Positions 9,126 to 20,444 are shown, counted from the first letter of the stretch. The stretch is DNA of 64,000 nucleotides from Flavihumibacter petaseus NBRC 106054 (GCF_000974785.1 NZ_BBWV01000001.1:186001-250000); one strand, 5' to 3'. Program-made: numbers and translations. Notes: a model not told the origin generated them from the letters alone.

Positions 9126-10874
9126 ATGAGCACAGCAACAGCAGCATCAGCAGAACCGAAAAAACACACAGCCATTCCGGCCACCACCACCATCAGTGGC
9201 TCGGTTGCGGTACTGGAGGCATTTATTGCGGAAGGCGTTGACACCATCTTTGGTTATCCGGGTGGCGCTATCATGCCGATTTATGATGCCTTGTACGATT
9301 ATACGGAGAAACTCAATCACATCCTGGTGCGCCACGAACAGGGTGGCATTCATGCGGCGCAGGGATATGCCCGCACCTCCGGAAAAACCGGTGTGGTATT
9401 CGCTACGAGCGGCCCCGGTGCGACCAACCTGGTAACCGGACTGGCCGACGCGATGATCGATTCTACCCCACTGGTTTGCGTAACCGGCCAGGTATTCGCT
9501 CATCTCCTGGGAACGGATGCCTTCCAGGAAACCGATGTGATCAATATCACCACCCCGGTCACCAAATGGAACTACCAGGTAACAGATGCAAACGAGATCC
9601 CCCATGTGCTGGCCAAGGCATTTTACATTGCCGGCAGCGGCCGTCCCGGACCCGTGCTGATCGACATCACCAAGAATGCACAGCTGCAGCAGTTTGCCTA
9701 TGAAGGATATAAGAAATGCGATCACATCCGGAGCTACCGGCCGAAGCCGCTGGTGCGCAAGGAATATATCCGCCAGGCGGCTGACCTGATCAACCAGGCC
9801 AAAAAGCCATTTGTGCTGTTCGGACAGGGAGTGATCCTCGGGAAAGCAGAACAGGAATTCCGTGCCTTCATTGAAAAGTCGGGTATTCCTGCAGCATGGA
9901 CCATCATGGGCCTTAGTGCACTGGCTACTGACCACCCGCTGAATGTTGGCATGCTTGGTATGCATGGCAACTATGGTCCAAATGTGCTGACCAACGAATG
10001 TGATGTACTGATCGCGATCGGGATGCGCTTTGATGACCGGGTAACCGGCAGGCTGGATAAATATGCCAAACAGGCCCAGGTGATCCATCTCGATATTGAT
10101 CCCGCAGAGATCGATAAAAACGTCAAATCGACCGTTCCGGTGTGGGGTGATTGCAAGGAGACGCTTCCCCTGCTGACCGAACTGGTTGATCAGAAAGTGT
10201 ATCCGCAATGGCTGGAAAAGTTTCATGACTACCGCAAACAGGAAGAAGAGCAGTGCATTCAGCCGGAAATGCATCCCGAAGGGGAAGTGATGACGATGGC
10301 AGAAGTATTGGATGCACTGAACGAGCTTACCGGCGGTGATGCCGTGATCGTTACGGACGTGGGCCAGCACCAGATGGTGGCGTGCCGGTATGCAAAATTC
10401 ACGCAGAGCAAAAGCAATATCACTTCCGGTGGACTGGGAACGATGGGATTCGGATTGCCGGCTGCAATCGGTGCAAAATATGGTGCTCCTGAACGCCAGG
10501 TAGTAGCCATCATCGGAGACGGCGGCATCCAGATGACAATCCAGGAACTGGGAACGATCATGCAATTCGGTGCTGCGGTGAAAATCATTATCCTCAACAA
10601 CCAGTTCCTGGGCATGGTAAGACAATGGCAGCAACTGTTCCATGACAAGCGCTATTCCTTTGTGAACATTACCAGTCCTGATTACATCGCGGTTGCCAAA
10701 GGCTATTATATCGAAGCGCAGAAAGTGGAAGTAAGGGAGCAATTGCGCGGAGCCCTGAAACAGATGCTGGATCATGATGGCGCCTATCTGCTGGAGATCA
10801 TGGTAGGCAAGGAAAACAATGTATTCCCGATGGTTCCACAGGGCTGCAGCGTAGCGGAAATCCGGTTAAAGTAA
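9126..10874 (+). CDS. ilvB: acetolactate synthase, large catalytic subunit
   Basis: This is a thiamine-diphosphate enzyme that makes acetolactate or acetohydroxybutyrate, the first step common to the Val/Leu and Ile branches. The open frame extends to 9015 inside ilvD, but ATG 9126 just after the ilvD stop is the sensible start and gives 582 residues. Catalytic Glu71 lies in VRHEQGG. The ThDP motif begins GDGGIQMT at residue 464 and runs to the asparagines of IIILNNQFLGMVRQW. Pro- and Gly-rich substrate-loop motifs such as PGGAIMPIYDAL are intact. The small subunit ilvN follows after 15 bp. A long open frame on the opposite strand is a shadow. Confidence 0.95.
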   Translation: MSTATAASAEPKKHTAIPATTTISGSVAVLEAFIAEGVDTIFGYPGGAIMPIYDALYDYTEKLNHILVRHEQGGIHAAQGYARTSGKTGVVFATSGPGATNLVTGLADAMIDSTPLVCVTGQVFAHLLGTDAFQETDVINITTPVTKWNYQVTDANEIPHVLAKAFYIAGSGRPGPVLIDITKNAQLQQFAYEGYKKCDHIRSYRPKPLVRKEYIRQAADLINQAKKPFVLFGQGVILGKAEQEFRAFIEKSGIPAAWTIMGLSALATDHPLNVGMLGMHGNYGPNVLTNECDVLIAIGMRFDDRVTGRLDKYAKQAQVIHLDIDPAEIDKNVKSTVPVWGDCKETLPLLTELVDQKVYPQWLEKFHDYRKQEEEQCIQPEMHPEGEVMTMAEVLDALNELTGGDAVIVTDVGQHQMVACRYAKFTQSKSNITSGGLGTMGFGLPAAIGAKYGAPERQVVAIIGDGGIQMTIQELGTIMQFGAAVKIIILNNQFLGMVRQWQQLFHDKRYSFVNITSPDYIAVAKGYYIEAQKVEVREQLRGALKQMLDHDGAYLLEIMVGKENNVFPMVPQGCSVAEIRLK

Positions 10875-10889
10875 TCAACAATCAACAAC

Positions 10890-11477
10890 ATGAAACAGGA
10901 ATTCACCATCACCGTATATACTGAGAACCAGATTGGTTTACTCACGAGGATCGCTATTATCTTTTCACGGCGGAAAATCAATGTGGAAAGCCTTAACACC
11001 TCTCCTTCCGAGATCGAGAACATTCACCGTTTCAATATCGTGATCAATGAAACGGAAGAAGTGGTAAAGAAACTTTGCCGCCAGATTGAGAAGCAGGTGG
11101 AAGTACTCAAAGCATATTACAGCAGCAATGATGAGATCATCTGGCAGGAACTGGCTTTGTACAAAGTGCCTACCGATCAGGTTGCCGAGAAGGTTCAGGT
11201 AGAGCGTTTGCTGCGCCAGTACGGCGCCCGCGCGGTAGTGATCCGTACAGACTACACGGTATTTGAAGCCACAGGTCACCGCGAAGAAACAGATAAGCTC
11301 ATTGAGATCCTCGGTGAATATGGACTGATCGAATTTGTACGGAGTGCGCGCGTGGCGATCATCAAGAACTCCAAGGGATTCCATGACAAAATCAGGGAAT
11401 TTGAAAAGCAGGAGCCCGGTGAAGAAGTGGTGGAGAACGAGTACCTCGACAAGAACGAAAGCATTTTCAGTATGTAA
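10890..11477 (+). CDS. ilvN: acetolactate synthase, small regulatory subunit
   Basis: This 195-residue protein begins with an ACT domain (residues about 3-75: FTITVYTENQIGLLTRIAIIFSRR and INVESLNTSPSE). Such domains bind the feedback inhibitor valine in IlvN/IlvH. A second ferredoxin-like domain follows, as in IlvH (about 160 residues), plus a longer acidic C-terminal tail (EKQEPGEEVVENEYLDKNE) that is typical of neither short form. It activates and confers feedback sensitivity on IlvB, its immediate upstream neighbour. Confidence 0.92.
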   Translation: MKQEFTITVYTENQIGLLTRIAIIFSRRKINVESLNTSPSEIENIHRFNIVINETEEVVKKLCRQIEKQVEVLKAYYSSNDEIIWQELALYKVPTDQVAEKVQVERLLRQYGARAVVIRTDYTVFEATGHREETDKLIEILGEYGLIEFVRSARVAIIKNSKGFHDKIREFEKQEPGEEVVENEYLDKNESIFSM

Positions 11478-11533
11478 TCTCAGCCCTCAAACAATACATC
11501 AATAAAAATTCAAACATTCTCAAAAATTGCACA

Positions 11534-12583
11534 ATGGCTAAATTAAATTTCGGCGGCGTTGAAGAAAATGTGGTAACCCGCGAAGAGTTCCCCCTGGCAA
11601 AAGCACAGGAGGTTTTAAAGAATGAAACCGTTGCGGTTATCGGCTATGGCGTACAGGGACCTGGCCAGGCATTGAACCAGCGAGATAATGGCATCAACGT
11701 AATCGTTGGCCAGAGAAAAAATTCCAAAACATGGGACAAAGCCATCGCCGACGGTTTCGTTCCCGGTGAAACACTTTTTGAAATTGAGGAAGCACTGGAG
11801 CGCGGCACCATCATCTGCTACCTGCTGAGTGATGCTGCACAGATTGCCCTGTGGCCTACAGTTAAAAAGCACCTGACCAAAGGAAAGGCTTTGTATTTCT
11901 CTCACGGATTTGGCATCACCTTCAACGAGCAGACCGGCATTATTCCGCCAGCTGACGTGGATGTTTTCCTGGTTGCGCCGAAAGGAAGCGGTACTTCCCT
12001 GCGCCGGATGTTCCTGCAGGGCCGTGGCCTGAACAGCTCTTACGCTATCTTCCAGGATGCTACCGGCAAAGCCCGTGAGCGCGTTGTTGCCCTGGGTATT
12101 GCAGTAGGAAGCGGTTATCTCTTCGAAACCGATTTCAAAAGAGAAGTATATTCCGATCTGACTGGCGAACGCGGAACCCTGATGGGCGCGATCCAGGGAA
12201 TCTTTGCTGCACAGTACCAGGTACTGCGTGACAAGGGACATACGCCAAGTGAGGCATTCAATGAAACAGTTGAAGAGCTGACACAATCACTCATGCCGCT
12301 GGTTGCTGAAAACGGTATGGACTGGATGTATGCCAACTGTTCTACTACTGCACAACGTGGTGCGTTGGACTGGTGGAAGAAGTTCCGTGATGCAACCTCT
12401 CCGGTATTCAAAGAATTGTATGAGAGTGTAGCTACCGGAAAAGAATCACAGCGTTCCATTGATTCCAACAGCCAGGAAGATTACCGCGAGAAGCTCGATG
12501 CAGAACTGAAAGAACTGCGTGAAAGCGAAATGTGGCAGGCCGGCAAAACCGTGCGCAGCCTTCGTCCGGAGAATCAGAAATAA
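11534..12583 (+). CDS. ilvC: ketol-acid reductoisomerase
   Basis: IlvC performs alkyl migration and NAD(P)H reduction of acetohydroxy acids. The 349-residue protein has the Rossmann motif VIGYGVQGPGQ (Gly37 onward), the nucleotide-specificity loop VGQRKNSKTW, the catalytic histidine region YFSHGFG and VAPKGSGTSLRR. The C-terminal knotted domain includes EKGH-type residues in LRDKGHTPSEAFNETVEE. It is the last gene before a strong terminator. The 56-bp gap after ilvN is A/T-rich without a clear promoter. Confidence 0.95.
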   Translation: MAKLNFGGVEENVVTREEFPLAKAQEVLKNETVAVIGYGVQGPGQALNQRDNGINVIVGQRKNSKTWDKAIADGFVPGETLFEIEEALERGTIICYLLSDAAQIALWPTVKKHLTKGKALYFSHGFGITFNEQTGIIPPADVDVFLVAPKGSGTSLRRMFLQGRGLNSSYAIFQDATGKARERVVALGIAVGSGYLFETDFKREVYSDLTGERGTLMGAIQGIFAAQYQVLRDKGHTPSEAFNETVEELTQSLMPLVAENGMDWMYANCSTTAQRGALDWWKKFRDATSPVFKELYESVATGKESQRSIDSNSQEDYREKLDAELKELRESEMWQAGKTVRSLRPENQK

Positions 12584-12595
12584 ATCATCACTATT

Positions 12596-12629
12596 AAAAC
12601 CGGCTGGTTGGTTTCAGCCGGCCGGTTTT
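12596..12629 (+). terminator. intrinsic terminator after ilvC
   Basis: A 12-bp stem (AAAACCGGCTGG at 12596-12607 with 12618-12629, one G-U pair) has a 10-nt loop. Its right arm ends in TTTT. It separates the ilvE-D-B-N-C unit from ilvA, which begins only 16 bp later. Confidence 0.8.
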
Positions 12630-12645
12630 ATCCCAGCTTACCGAA

Positions 12646-13896
12646 TTGAACACATCACTTTCCATACCACTTGATTTTCAGCAGGCGGCTATCCGGCTGA
12701 GGAAGGTCATCCGCAAAACCCCGCTGACCTACAACCATAACCTGAGCCGCCGGTATAACTGTAATGTATACCTGAAACGTGAGGACCTGCAGGTAGTGCG
12801 CAGTTATAAACTCCGCGGGGCCTACAATATGATGAGCAGCCTTCCTGTGGCACAATTACAGCAGGGAGTGGTTTGCGCCAGTGCGGGGAATCATGCGCAG
12901 GGATTCGCTTACAGCTGCCGGCAGCTGAAGGTGAAGGGAGTTGTGTTCATGCCGATTATCACCCCCAACCAGAAAGTTCAGCAGACAAGAATGTTCGGTG
13001 AAGACTGGATCGAGATCAGGCTGGTGGGGGATACTTTCGACGATTGTGCAAATGCCGCAAAAGCTTATACGGAATCTCACGGAATGACATTCATTCCGCC
13101 TTTTGATGATGAAAAGATCATTGAGGGACAGGGCACTGTAGGATTAGAGATCCTGGAGGACCTGGACAAGATCGATTATGTTTTTATACCGGTGGGGGGC
13201 GGCGGACTGAGTGCCGGGATCGGCGCCTACCTGAAAACCTATTCACCGGGTACCGGGATCATCGGCGTGGAGCCAGAGGGCGCACCCTCCATGCAGGCTG
13301 CTCTGCACCATGGGGGGCCGGTGACCCTGGAAACCATTGAGCGCTTTGTAGACGGCGCTGCCGTAAAACGGGTAGGTGATAAAACATTCGCCATTTGCCG
13401 GGAAGTACTGGACGATATGCTGCTGGTACCGGAAGGAAAGATCTGCTCCGTGATCCTTCGCCTGTACAACGAGGACGCCATAGTGGTGGAACCTGCTGGC
13501 GCTTTGTCCATTGCGGCATTAGACCAGTATGCAGACCAGATCGCAGGAAAGACTGTTGTTTGCGTGGTGAGTGGCAGCAATAATGATATTGACCGGATGC
13601 AGGAGATCAAGGAGAGATCCCTTCAATATGAAGGGTTAAAACACTATTTCCTGATCCGGTTTGCCCAGCGCCCGGGAGCGCTGCGGGAATTTGTAAATAA
13701 TGTGCTGGGGCCGACAGATGATATCACCCGATTCGAATACATTCAAAAGCACAATAAGGAAAGTGGCCCGGCACTGGTAGGAATTGAACTTCAGCAACCG
13801 GATGATTACCCCGTTCTCCTGGAAAAACTGCAACGTTATGGATTCACGTTCACCGAGTTGAACAAAGACGACAATCTCTTTGGCTATTTGGTGTAA
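12646..13896 (+). CDS. ilvA: threonine ammonia-lyase (biosynthetic threonine deaminase), one ACT-like domain
   Basis: IlvA deaminates threonine to 2-oxobutyrate, the entry to isoleucine. The PLP lysine is Lys55 in RSYKLRGAY. SAGNHAQGFAY and the glycine-rich phosphate loop PVGGGGLSAGIG are present. At 416 residues it matches short IlvA proteins with one C-terminal ACT-like regulatory domain (after about residue 325: YFLIRFAQRPGALREFV) rather than the two of E. coli IlvA. The start is TTG 12646; no ATG exists in frame for about 60 residues and the sequence from TTG carries normal N-terminal homology. It lies outside the attenuated operon because of the preceding terminator, and its promoter is not evident. 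Confidence 0.93.
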   Translation: MNTSLSIPLDFQQAAIRLRKVIRKTPLTYNHNLSRRYNCNVYLKREDLQVVRSYKLRGAYNMMSSLPVAQLQQGVVCASAGNHAQGFAYSCRQLKVKGVVFMPIITPNQKVQQTRMFGEDWIEIRLVGDTFDDCANAAKAYTESHGMTFIPPFDDEKIIEGQGTVGLEILEDLDKIDYVFIPVGGGGLSAGIGAYLKTYSPGTGIIGVEPEGAPSMQAALHHGGPVTLETIERFVDGAAVKRVGDKTFAICREVLDDMLLVPEGKICSVILRLYNEDAIVVEPAGALSIAALDQYADQIAGKTVVCVVSGSNNDIDRMQEIKERSLQYEGLKHYFLIRFAQRPGALREFVNNVLGPTDDITRFEYIQKHNKESGPALVGIELQQPDDYPVLLEKLQRYGFTFTELNKDDNLFGYLV

Positions 13897-13953
13897 TGTG
13901 AATTAATTGTTGTATATTCATAGCGTCGCTTGCTAATATATTGAATTCCATAT

Positions 13954-13973
13954 AGGGAAACGGCCCTTTTTTT
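13954..13973 (+). terminator. weak terminator-like hairpin after ilvA
   Basis: A 4-bp stem (AGGG/CCCT) with loop AAACGG is followed by seven T residues. The stem is short, but the T-run and its position 57 bp after the ilvA stop and 29 bp before gltB suggest a weak stop. Confidence 0.35.
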
Positions 13974-14001
13974 GAATAATTTCTAAACTGCATTATCAAC
14001 G

Positions 14002-17000
14002 ATGGCAAGCAACATGGGTTTGTACGACCCCTCCTTTGAGCGCGACTCCTGTGGTATCGGTTTCGTAGCAAATATCAAAAGCCATAAGTCTCATCAGATC
14101 ATCTCAGATGCCCTGACGGTATTGGAGAACATGGAACATCGCGGCGCCTGCGGTTGTGAGAACAACACGGGCGATGGTGCGGGAATCATGATCCAGACAC
14201 CTCATGAATTCTATTTTGATGAATGTGTGAAGCTGGGCATTCACCTTCCCGCTTATGGCCGCTACGGTGTGGGTATGATATTTTTTCCGCGCGAGATCCG
14301 TCTCCGGGAAGAGTGTCGCGATATTTTCAACCGGTCAGCAGAAAAGCTGGGACTGGAGATCCTGGGATACCGGAAGGTACCTGTGAATACAGAAGGGATC
14401 GGTCCCACCGCGCTGAGCGTTGAACCTGAAATGGAACAGGTTTTTGTGGCCTGTCCTGATCACATCAACCAGCCGGAAGATTTTGAAAGAAAGTTGTTTA
14501 TCCTTCGCAATTACGCGAGCCATACCATTCTGAACACTGTAAAGAAGGATGCCATCGGGTTTTACCTGGCTTCCCTTTCCTACAAAACCGTGGTGTACAA
14601 GGGTCAGCTGACCAGCAACCAGGTTCGTGGGTATTTCCCTGACCTGAGCGACAAGCGGATGGTCAGCGCCTATGGCCTGGTCCACTCCCGTTTTGCGACC
14701 AATACATTCCCCTCCTGGAAACTGGCACAGCCGTTCCGATATATCGCCCATAACGGTGAGATCAATACCGTACAGGGCAACCTGAACTGGCTGCGTACCG
14801 GTGAAAAGAGTTTCGCATCCCCCTACTTTTCCAAAGAGGAAATGGATATGCTGCTGCCCATTGCCACCGATGGTCAGAGTGACTCCGCCAGCCTCGACAA
14901 TATGATCGAACTGCTCACCCTGTCGGGCCGTTCGCTTCCACATGTAATGATGATGCTGATCCCTGAAGCGTGGGATGGCAATGACCTGATGGATCCGGTG
15001 AAGAAAGCGTTTTATGAATTCCATGCTGCCTTTATGGAGCCGTGGGATGGTCCCGCTTCCATTTCATTTACAGACGGCCGGATCATTGGGGCGACGCTTG
15101 ACAGGAATGGCCTTCGCCCTTCCCGTTATTGCGTTACCACGGATGACCGGGTGATCATGGCATCAGAGTCAGGTGTCTTGCCGGTTGATCCTTCCATCAT
15201 TAAGGAAAAGGGACGCCTGCAGCCCGGCAAGATGTTCGTGGTTGACCTGGAGCAGGGAAGAATTATCAGTGATGAAGAATTGAAAAGCCAGATCTGCAGT
15301 CAGAAACCTTATGCAGAATGGCTGAACAAATATAAGATCCGCCTGGAGGAGCTTCCGGAGCCCCGGGTTTCCTTTACGCACCTCGAGCACGACCAGGTAT
15401 TCAAGTACCACAAAGCATTTGGCTATTCTACTGAAGACCTGGAAAATCTCATTGCACCAATGGCTGTGGATGGTAAGGAACCCATCGGATCAATGGGTAC
15501 CGATACGCCGCTGGCAGTACTGAGCGATCAGCCGCAGCACCTCAGCAGCTATTTCAAACAGCTCTTTGCGCAGGTAACGAACCCGCCAATCGATCCTATC
15601 CGGGAAAGGCTGGTGATGTCGCTGGCTACATTCGTAGGCGGCAACAGTAACCTGCTGGTGGAAGAGCCCCTTGCAGCGCACAGTGTAGCCCTGAAACAAC
15701 CAGTGCTGAATAACCACGAGCTGGAGAAGATCCGCAGTATCGATACCGGAATCTACCAGGCGAAAACCCTGCAGTGTTATTTCCGCGCAGACGGCAAACC
15801 CGGATCGCTGCAGAAGGCACTTGACCGTCTCTGCCGCTATGCGGTGGATGCCGTACAGGATGGCTTTGAAGTGCTGATCCTGAGTGACCGCGCGATCGAC
15901 AGCGATCACGCGCCCATTCCTTCATTGCTGAGTACAGCGGCGGTGCACCATCACCTGATCCGCAAGGGTTATCGTGGCCAGGTGGGGCTGGTAGTGGAAG
16001 CCGGTGATGTCTGGGAAGTACATCATTTCGCCTGCCTGATCGGTTTTGGCGCAACAGCCATCAACCCGTATCTCGCTTTATCGAGCATCCGTGACATGCG
16101 CCTGAACAACCAGCTGCAAACTACACTTGAGCCCGATTACCTGAAGAAAAATTATATCAAGGCTGTCTGCGACGGTTTGTTGAAAGTGTTCTCCAAGATG
16201 GGCATTTCCACCCTGCAATCCTACCAGGGTGCCCAGATCTTCGAGATCATTGGGCTGAACCGCCAGGTGGTGGACAAATACTTTACCGGTGCTACTTCAA
16301 GAATTGAAGGCATGGGACTCGACGAGATCGCCCGCGAAGCACTCGCCAAGCATTTTCTTGCCTTCAGCCGGAAAGATATCCCTGTGGATCGTCTGCCGGT
16401 TGGTGGCGTCTATCAGTGGAAGCGGAAAGGTGAGTTTCACCTGTTCAATCCGCAAACCATTCATGCGCTTCAATATGCTACCAGCATGAATGACTATGCG
16501 AGCTTTAAGAAATACAGCAAACTCGTGAACGAGCAGGGTGACAAAGCCGCTACGCTGCGCAGCCAGCTGCAATTCAAGAGCAACCGGCCATCTATCTCCA
16601 TTGATGAGGTGGAACCCGCGTCCGAAATCATGAAACGATTTGCAACCGGTGCCATGAGTTTCGGTTCAATCTCCCATGAGGCGCATTCCACACTGGCGAT
16701 CGCCATGAACAGGATCGGCGCGAAAAGCAATACCGGGGAAGGTGGTGAAGATGAAATGCGGTACAACGCGCTCCCCAACGGAGATTCCATGAGGAGTGCG
16801 ATCAAGCAGGTAGCATCAGCCCGTTTCGGGGTGACCAGCCATTACCTGACGATGGCAGATGAACTGCAGATCAAAATGGCACAGGGCGCGAAGCCTGGTG
16901 AAGGCGGACAGCTCCCCGGACATAAAGTGGATGACTGGATTGGTAAAGTACGACACTCCACGCCAGGTGTGGGCCTGATCTCTCCTCCCCCGCACCATGA

Positions 17001-18516
17001 TATTTATTCAATCGAGGATCTTGCACAGCTCATTTTTGATCTGAAGAATGCCAACCGTGCCGCCAGGATCAGTGTAAAACTGGTAAGTAAGGCAGGCGTT
17101 GGAACCATCGCTGCCGGTGTGGCAAAAGCCAAATCAGATGTCATCCTCATTGCAGGATTCGATGGCGGTACCGGTGCTTCTCCCATCAGCTCTATCAAGC
17201 ATGCAGGACTTCCATGGGAACTCGGTCTTGCCGAATCTCATCAGACACTGGTGCGCAACAAACTCCGCAGCCGTGTGGTACTGCAGGCAGATGGTCAGAT
17301 GAAGACCGGTCGTGATATTGCCATCGCTACCCTGCTGGGTGCGGAAGAATGGGGCGTTGCCACTGCAGCCCTTGTTGTAGAAGGTTGTATCATGATGCGC
17401 AAATGCCATCTCAATACCTGCCCGGTTGGTGTGGCTACCCAGGATCCCGAATTGCGAAAGCGCTTCAAGGGTAACCCGGATCATGTTGTGAATTTCTTCC
17501 AATTCATTACCGAAGAATTGCGCGAGATCATGGCTGAGCTCGGCTTCCGCACGGTGAATGAAATGGTGGGCCAGGTACAGTTCCTGGAAGCAAGAACAGA
17601 TTGCAAACACTGGAAATACAAAAACCTCGATCTTTCTCCCATCCTCTATAAAGAACCCGGATCCTTGTATACCGGCCTTTACAACCAGGAACAGCAGGAT
17701 CATGGAATGGCAGAAGTACTCGACTGGAAACTGCTCGATGCCGCGAAACCTGCGCTGGAACACCAGCAGAAAGTATTCGCCCATTTCGAAACGAAAAACA
17801 CAGACCGGACCATCGGAACGATTCTCTCCAACGAGATCTCCAAAGTACACGGTGCCAAAGGTTTACCGGAGGATAGCATCCATTTCAAACTCACCGGTAC
17901 AGCCGGACAAAGTTTCGGTGCATTCAACACAACAGGTGTAACCCTTGAACTGGAAGGAGATGCCAATGACTATTTTGGCAAGGGACTCAGCGGTGCCAAG
18001 CTGATCGTATATCCATCCCTGTTGGCAGGATTTGTACCGGAAGACAATATCATCATCGGCAATGTTGCGTTCTATGGTGCGACATCCGGCAGGGCGTATA
18101 TCCGCGGAAAGGCAGGTGAACGTTTTGCTGTAAGGAACTCCGGTGCAACGGCGGTAGTGGAAGGTGTGGGTGATCACGGTTGCGAATACATGACCGGCGG
18201 TAAGGTGGTGATCCTTGGAGATACAGGAAGGAACTTCGCTGCCGGTATGAGTGGCGGCATTGCCTATATCTATGACGTAAAAGGAAATTTTGCTGAAAAC
18301 TGTAACCAGGAAATGGTTGACCTGGATCCCGTTAACCAGGAAGATGCGGCTGAGCTGAAAGAAATGATCCTTCAGCACTATCAGTACACCGGAAGTACGG
18401 TGGCGCAGTTCATCCTGAAGGATTTCGACAACCAGCTGAATAATTTTATCAAAGTCTTCCCCCGCGATTACAAAAAGGTACTGTCTGAAAAGAAGGCCAT
18501 GGTGGTAGACAAATAA
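14002..18516 (+). CDS. gltB: glutamate synthase, large (alpha) subunit
   Basis: GltB converts glutamine plus 2-oxoglutarate into two glutamates. The 1504-residue protein has all expected domains. The N-terminal glutaminase domain has a short propeptide before the nucleophile Cys17 (RDSCGIGF). A central domain, the FMN-binding synthase domain ([15 protein letters not shown]) and the C-terminal beta-helix domain ([13 protein letters not shown]) follow. The 3Fe-4S cysteines are at 1129, 1135 and 1140 ([12 protein letters not shown]). gltD follows after 54 bp of A/T-rich sequence with repeated TTTCAAA units. The product glutamate is the amino donor for IlvE, encoded just upstream. Confidence 0.96.
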   Translation: MASNMGLYDPSFERDSCGIGFVANIKSHKSHQIISDALTVLENMEHRGACGCENNTGDGAGIMIQTPHEFYFDECVKLGIHLPAYGRYGVGMIFFPREIRLREECRDIFNRSAEKLGLEILGYRKVPVNTEGIGPTALSVEPEMEQVFVACPDHINQPEDFERKLFILRNYASHTILNTVKKDAIGFYLASLSYKTVVYKGQLTSNQVRGYFPDLSDKRMVSAYGLVHSRFATNTFPSWKLAQPFRYIAHNGEINTVQGNLNWLRTGEKSFASPYFSKEEMDMLLPIATDGQSDSASLDNMIELLTLSGRSLPHVMMMLIPEAWDGNDLMDPVKKAFYEFHAAFMEPWDGPASISFTDGRIIGATLDRNGLRPSRYCVTTDDRVIMASESGVLPVDPSIIKEKGRLQPGKMFVVDLEQGRIISDEELKSQICSQKPYAEWLNKYKIRLEELPEPRVSFTHLEHDQVFKYHKAFGYSTEDLENLIAPMAVDGKEPIGSMGTDTPLAVLSDQPQHLSSYFKQLFAQVTNPPIDPIRERLVMSLATFVGGNSNLLVEEPLAAHSVALKQPVLNNHELEKIRSIDTGIYQAKTLQCYFRADGKPGSLQKALDRLCRYAVDAVQDGFEVLILSDRAIDSDHAPIPSLLSTAAVHHHLIRKGYRGQVGLVVEAGDVWEVHHFACLIGFGATAINPYLALSSIRDMRLNNQLQTTLEPDYLKKNYIKAVCDGLLKVFSKMGISTLQSYQGAQIFEIIGLNRQVVDKYFTGATSRIEGMGLDEIAREALAKHFLAFSRKDIPVDRLPVGGVYQWKRKGEFHLFNPQTIHALQYATSMNDYASFKKYSKLVNEQGDKAATLRSQLQFKSNRPSISIDEVEPASEIMKRFATGAMSFGSISHEAHSTLAIAMNRIGAKSNTGEGGEDEMRYNALPNGDSMRSAIKQVASARFGVTSHYLTMADELQIKMAQGAKPGEGGQLPGHKVDDWIGKVRHSTPGVGLISPPPHHDIYSIEDLAQLIFDLKNANRAARISVKLVSKAGVGTIAAGVAKAKSDVILIAGFDGGTGASPISSIKHAGLPWELGLAESHQTLVRNKLRSRVVLQADGQMKTGRDIAIATLLGAEEWGVATAALVVEGCIMMRKCHLNTCPVGVATQDPELRKRFKGNPDHVVNFFQFITEELREIMAELGFRTVNEMVGQVQFLEARTDCKHWKYKNLDLSPILYKEPGSLYTGLYNQEQQDHGMAEVLDWKLLDAAKPALEHQQKVFAHFETKNTDRTIGTILSNEISKVHGAKGLPEDSIHFKLTGTAGQSFGAFNTTGVTLELEGDANDYFGKGLSGAKLIVYPSLLAGFVPEDNIIIGNVAFYGATSGRAYIRGKAGERFAVRNSGATAVVEGVGDHGCEYMTGGKVVILGDTGRNFAAGMSGGIAYIYDVKGNFAENCNQEMVDLDPVNQEDAAELKEMILQHYQYTGSTVAQFILKDFDNQLNNFIKVFPRDYKKVLSEKKAMVVDK

Positions 18517-18570
18517 AGATTCAGACAGCAACAATTTCAAACCTCATTTCAAATTTTCAAATTTCCCGCA

Positions 18571-20073
18571 ATGGGTAAACCAACAGGATTTTTAGAGTTC
18601 ACCAGAGAGCTCCCGGGCAAGCGGCCGGTTGCAGAAAGGGTGAAAGATTATAATGAATTCGTGCTGCGTTATTCAGATGAAAAACTGAATCAGCAGGCGG
18701 CACGCTGCATGGATTGCGGCATTCCTTTTTGCCATAATGGTTGTCCCCTGGGCAACGTGATCCCGGAATTCAATGATGCCGTATACCGGCAGAACTGGGA
18801 AGAAGCATATGATATTCTCAGCTCAACGAATAATTTCCCTGAGTTCACCGGAAGGATTTGTCCCGCGCCCTGTGAAACTGCCTGTGTGCTGGGTATTAAT
18901 CAGCCGGCCATCACCATTGAAGAGATCGAAAAGCATATTATCGAGATCGCCTTTGAGAAAAGGCTGGTGAAGGCAAGGAAGCCGAATATGCGGACGGGCA
19001 AGAAGATTGCTGTAATCGGTTCCGGTCCGGCCGGACTGGCAGCTGCGGCCCAGCTGAATTATGCCGGTCATTCCGTTACCGTTTTTGAAAGGGACGAGAA
19101 ACCGGGTGGACTGTTGCGATATGGTATTCCGGATTTCAAGCTGGAGAAATGGGTGATTGATCGCCGGATTGCCCTGATGGAAGAAGAGGGTGTGGTATTT
19201 CGTTGTCATGCCAATGTTGGCGTAAACGTGAAGGTAAATGACCTGTTGCGTGAATACCAGGCAATTGTTCTTGCCGGCGGCTCTACAGTGCCGAGGGATC
19301 TGACGATTCCCGGGCGTGATGCTAAAGGCGTGCACTTTGCTATGGAGTTCCTGAAGCAGCAGAACAAGCGGAATGAAGGCGCAGATCCGCTGGCTCATCC
19401 CGGAATTGAAAGCAATGTAGTTGCCGAGAATATCCTCGCTGATGGCAGGAATGTAATTGTTATTGGTGGTGGTGATACCGGAAGCGACTGTGTAGGTACT
19501 TCTAACCGACATGGCGCAGTTTCCGTGACGCAGTTTGAGTTGCTTCCCAAGCCGCCTGAATCCAGAACGCCATTTATGCCCTGGCCAACCTATCCCATGT
19601 TGTTGAAAACGTCTACTTCCCACGAGGAAGGGTGCGAAAGGCACTGGGCGGTTGCCACCAAGGAGTTTGTCAAAGATGAGCAGGGAAACCTGAAAGCCCT
19701 GAAAGTGGTGGACCTGCAGTGGACCGCCAGTGCGGATGGCCGCCCGGCCCAGTTTGCGGAAGTGGAAGGAAGTATCCGGGAACTGCCTTGCGAGCTGGCG
19801 TTGCTGGCGATGGGATTTGTTCATCCGTTGCAGAAGGGCCTGCTTGACGAGCTGGGAATTGAACTGGATGAGCGGGGTAATGTGAAGGCAACTGAGAAAG
19901 CTTACCAGACGAATATTGCCAAGGTTTTTGCAGCGGGTGATATCCGTAGGGGTCAGAGCCTGGTGGTATGGGCCATCAGTGAGGGCCGGGAGTGCGCCAG
20001 AAAGGTGGATGAATTCCTGATGGGGCAGTCCCTGCTGGAAACCAAGGATGCTTCATTGACAGTGGCAGTATAG
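18571..20073 (+). CDS. gltD: glutamate synthase, small (beta) subunit
   Basis: This 500-residue FAD/NADPH oxidoreductase feeds electrons to GltB. N-terminal cysteine motifs CMDCGIPFCHNGCPLG and CPAPCETAC bind the iron-sulphur clusters. The FAD site is VIGSGPAGLAAAAQL, the NADPH site is VIVIGGGDTGSDCVG, and the C-terminal FAD segment is KVFAAGDIRRGQSLVVWA. Length and motifs are standard and the gene is intact. A strong terminator follows the stop. Confidence 0.95.
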   Translation: MGKPTGFLEFTRELPGKRPVAERVKDYNEFVLRYSDEKLNQQAARCMDCGIPFCHNGCPLGNVIPEFNDAVYRQNWEEAYDILSSTNNFPEFTGRICPAPCETACVLGINQPAITIEEIEKHIIEIAFEKRLVKARKPNMRTGKKIAVIGSGPAGLAAAAQLNYAGHSVTVFERDEKPGGLLRYGIPDFKLEKWVIDRRIALMEEEGVVFRCHANVGVNVKVNDLLREYQAIVLAGGSTVPRDLTIPGRDAKGVHFAMEFLKQQNKRNEGADPLAHPGIESNVVAENILADGRNVIVIGGGDTGSDCVGTSNRHGAVSVTQFELLPKPPESRTPFMPWPTYPMLLKTSTSHEEGCERHWAVATKEFVKDEQGNLKALKVVDLQWTASADGRPAQFAEVEGSIRELPCELALLAMGFVHPLQKGLLDELGIELDERGNVKATEKAYQTNIAKVFAAGDIRRGQSLVVWAISEGRECARKVDEFLMGQSLLETKDASLTVAV

Positions 20074-20106
20074 CAGAACAGATATATTTATTTTAATATA
20101 TAAATG

Positions 20107-20133
20107 AAAAAGCGGCTTTTGCCGCTTTTTTTT
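20107..20133 (+). terminator. intrinsic terminator after gltD
   Basis: A 10-bp stem (AAAAAGCGGC with GCCGCTTTTT) has a TTTT loop and continues into eight T residues. It begins 33 bp after the gltD stop. The matching A-run makes it potentially bidirectional. Confidence 0.9.
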
Positions 20134-20444
20134 ATGCATTTGATTTTTTTCAAAAAATAGCACCTGTTTATATGTTTTGTTGATGAAAGCGAAGAGGCCA
20201 ATGGAAGGGGAAGCATCCGGCCTTTTTTTATGGCTAATCAAAGTATTGATAATCAAATGACTGTGAAGGTTCTTCCGGAGAATTATAAAACATTGGACAG
20301 GGAAGGTTTATCGGGTTGTATAACTATTATATTATATTTTATCCTATGTGAATATTTACGGCTATTTAACTGAAGTTTAATAACTAATTTAGGTTAGACG
20401 TTTAAGATTACTGTTTTTTATTATGTTCATTAAAACCAACTGAA
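20134..20444. other. 311-bp gene-free interval upstream of amt
   Basis: This A/T-rich stretch holds no convincing gene. A second, weaker hairpin (AGGCC about 20196 with GGCCT about 20219, followed by seven T residues) may be another terminator. A 47-codon frame at 20230-20373 shows no recognisable features. I found no sigma-54 (TGGCAC...TTGC) box and no exact TAnnTTTG promoter. The amt promoter presumably lies in the very A/T-rich part from 20320 to 20430. Confidence 0.5.

Noticed and set aside
9147-10775. 542-codon open frame antisense to ilvB
   Set aside because: Lies wholly opposite a clear ilvB gene with intact motifs; composition is that of a reverse-strand shadow.
20230-20373. 47-codon frame in the gltD-amt gap
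   Set aside because: No recognisable domain, very A/T-rich codons and no neighbour logic; likely chance.
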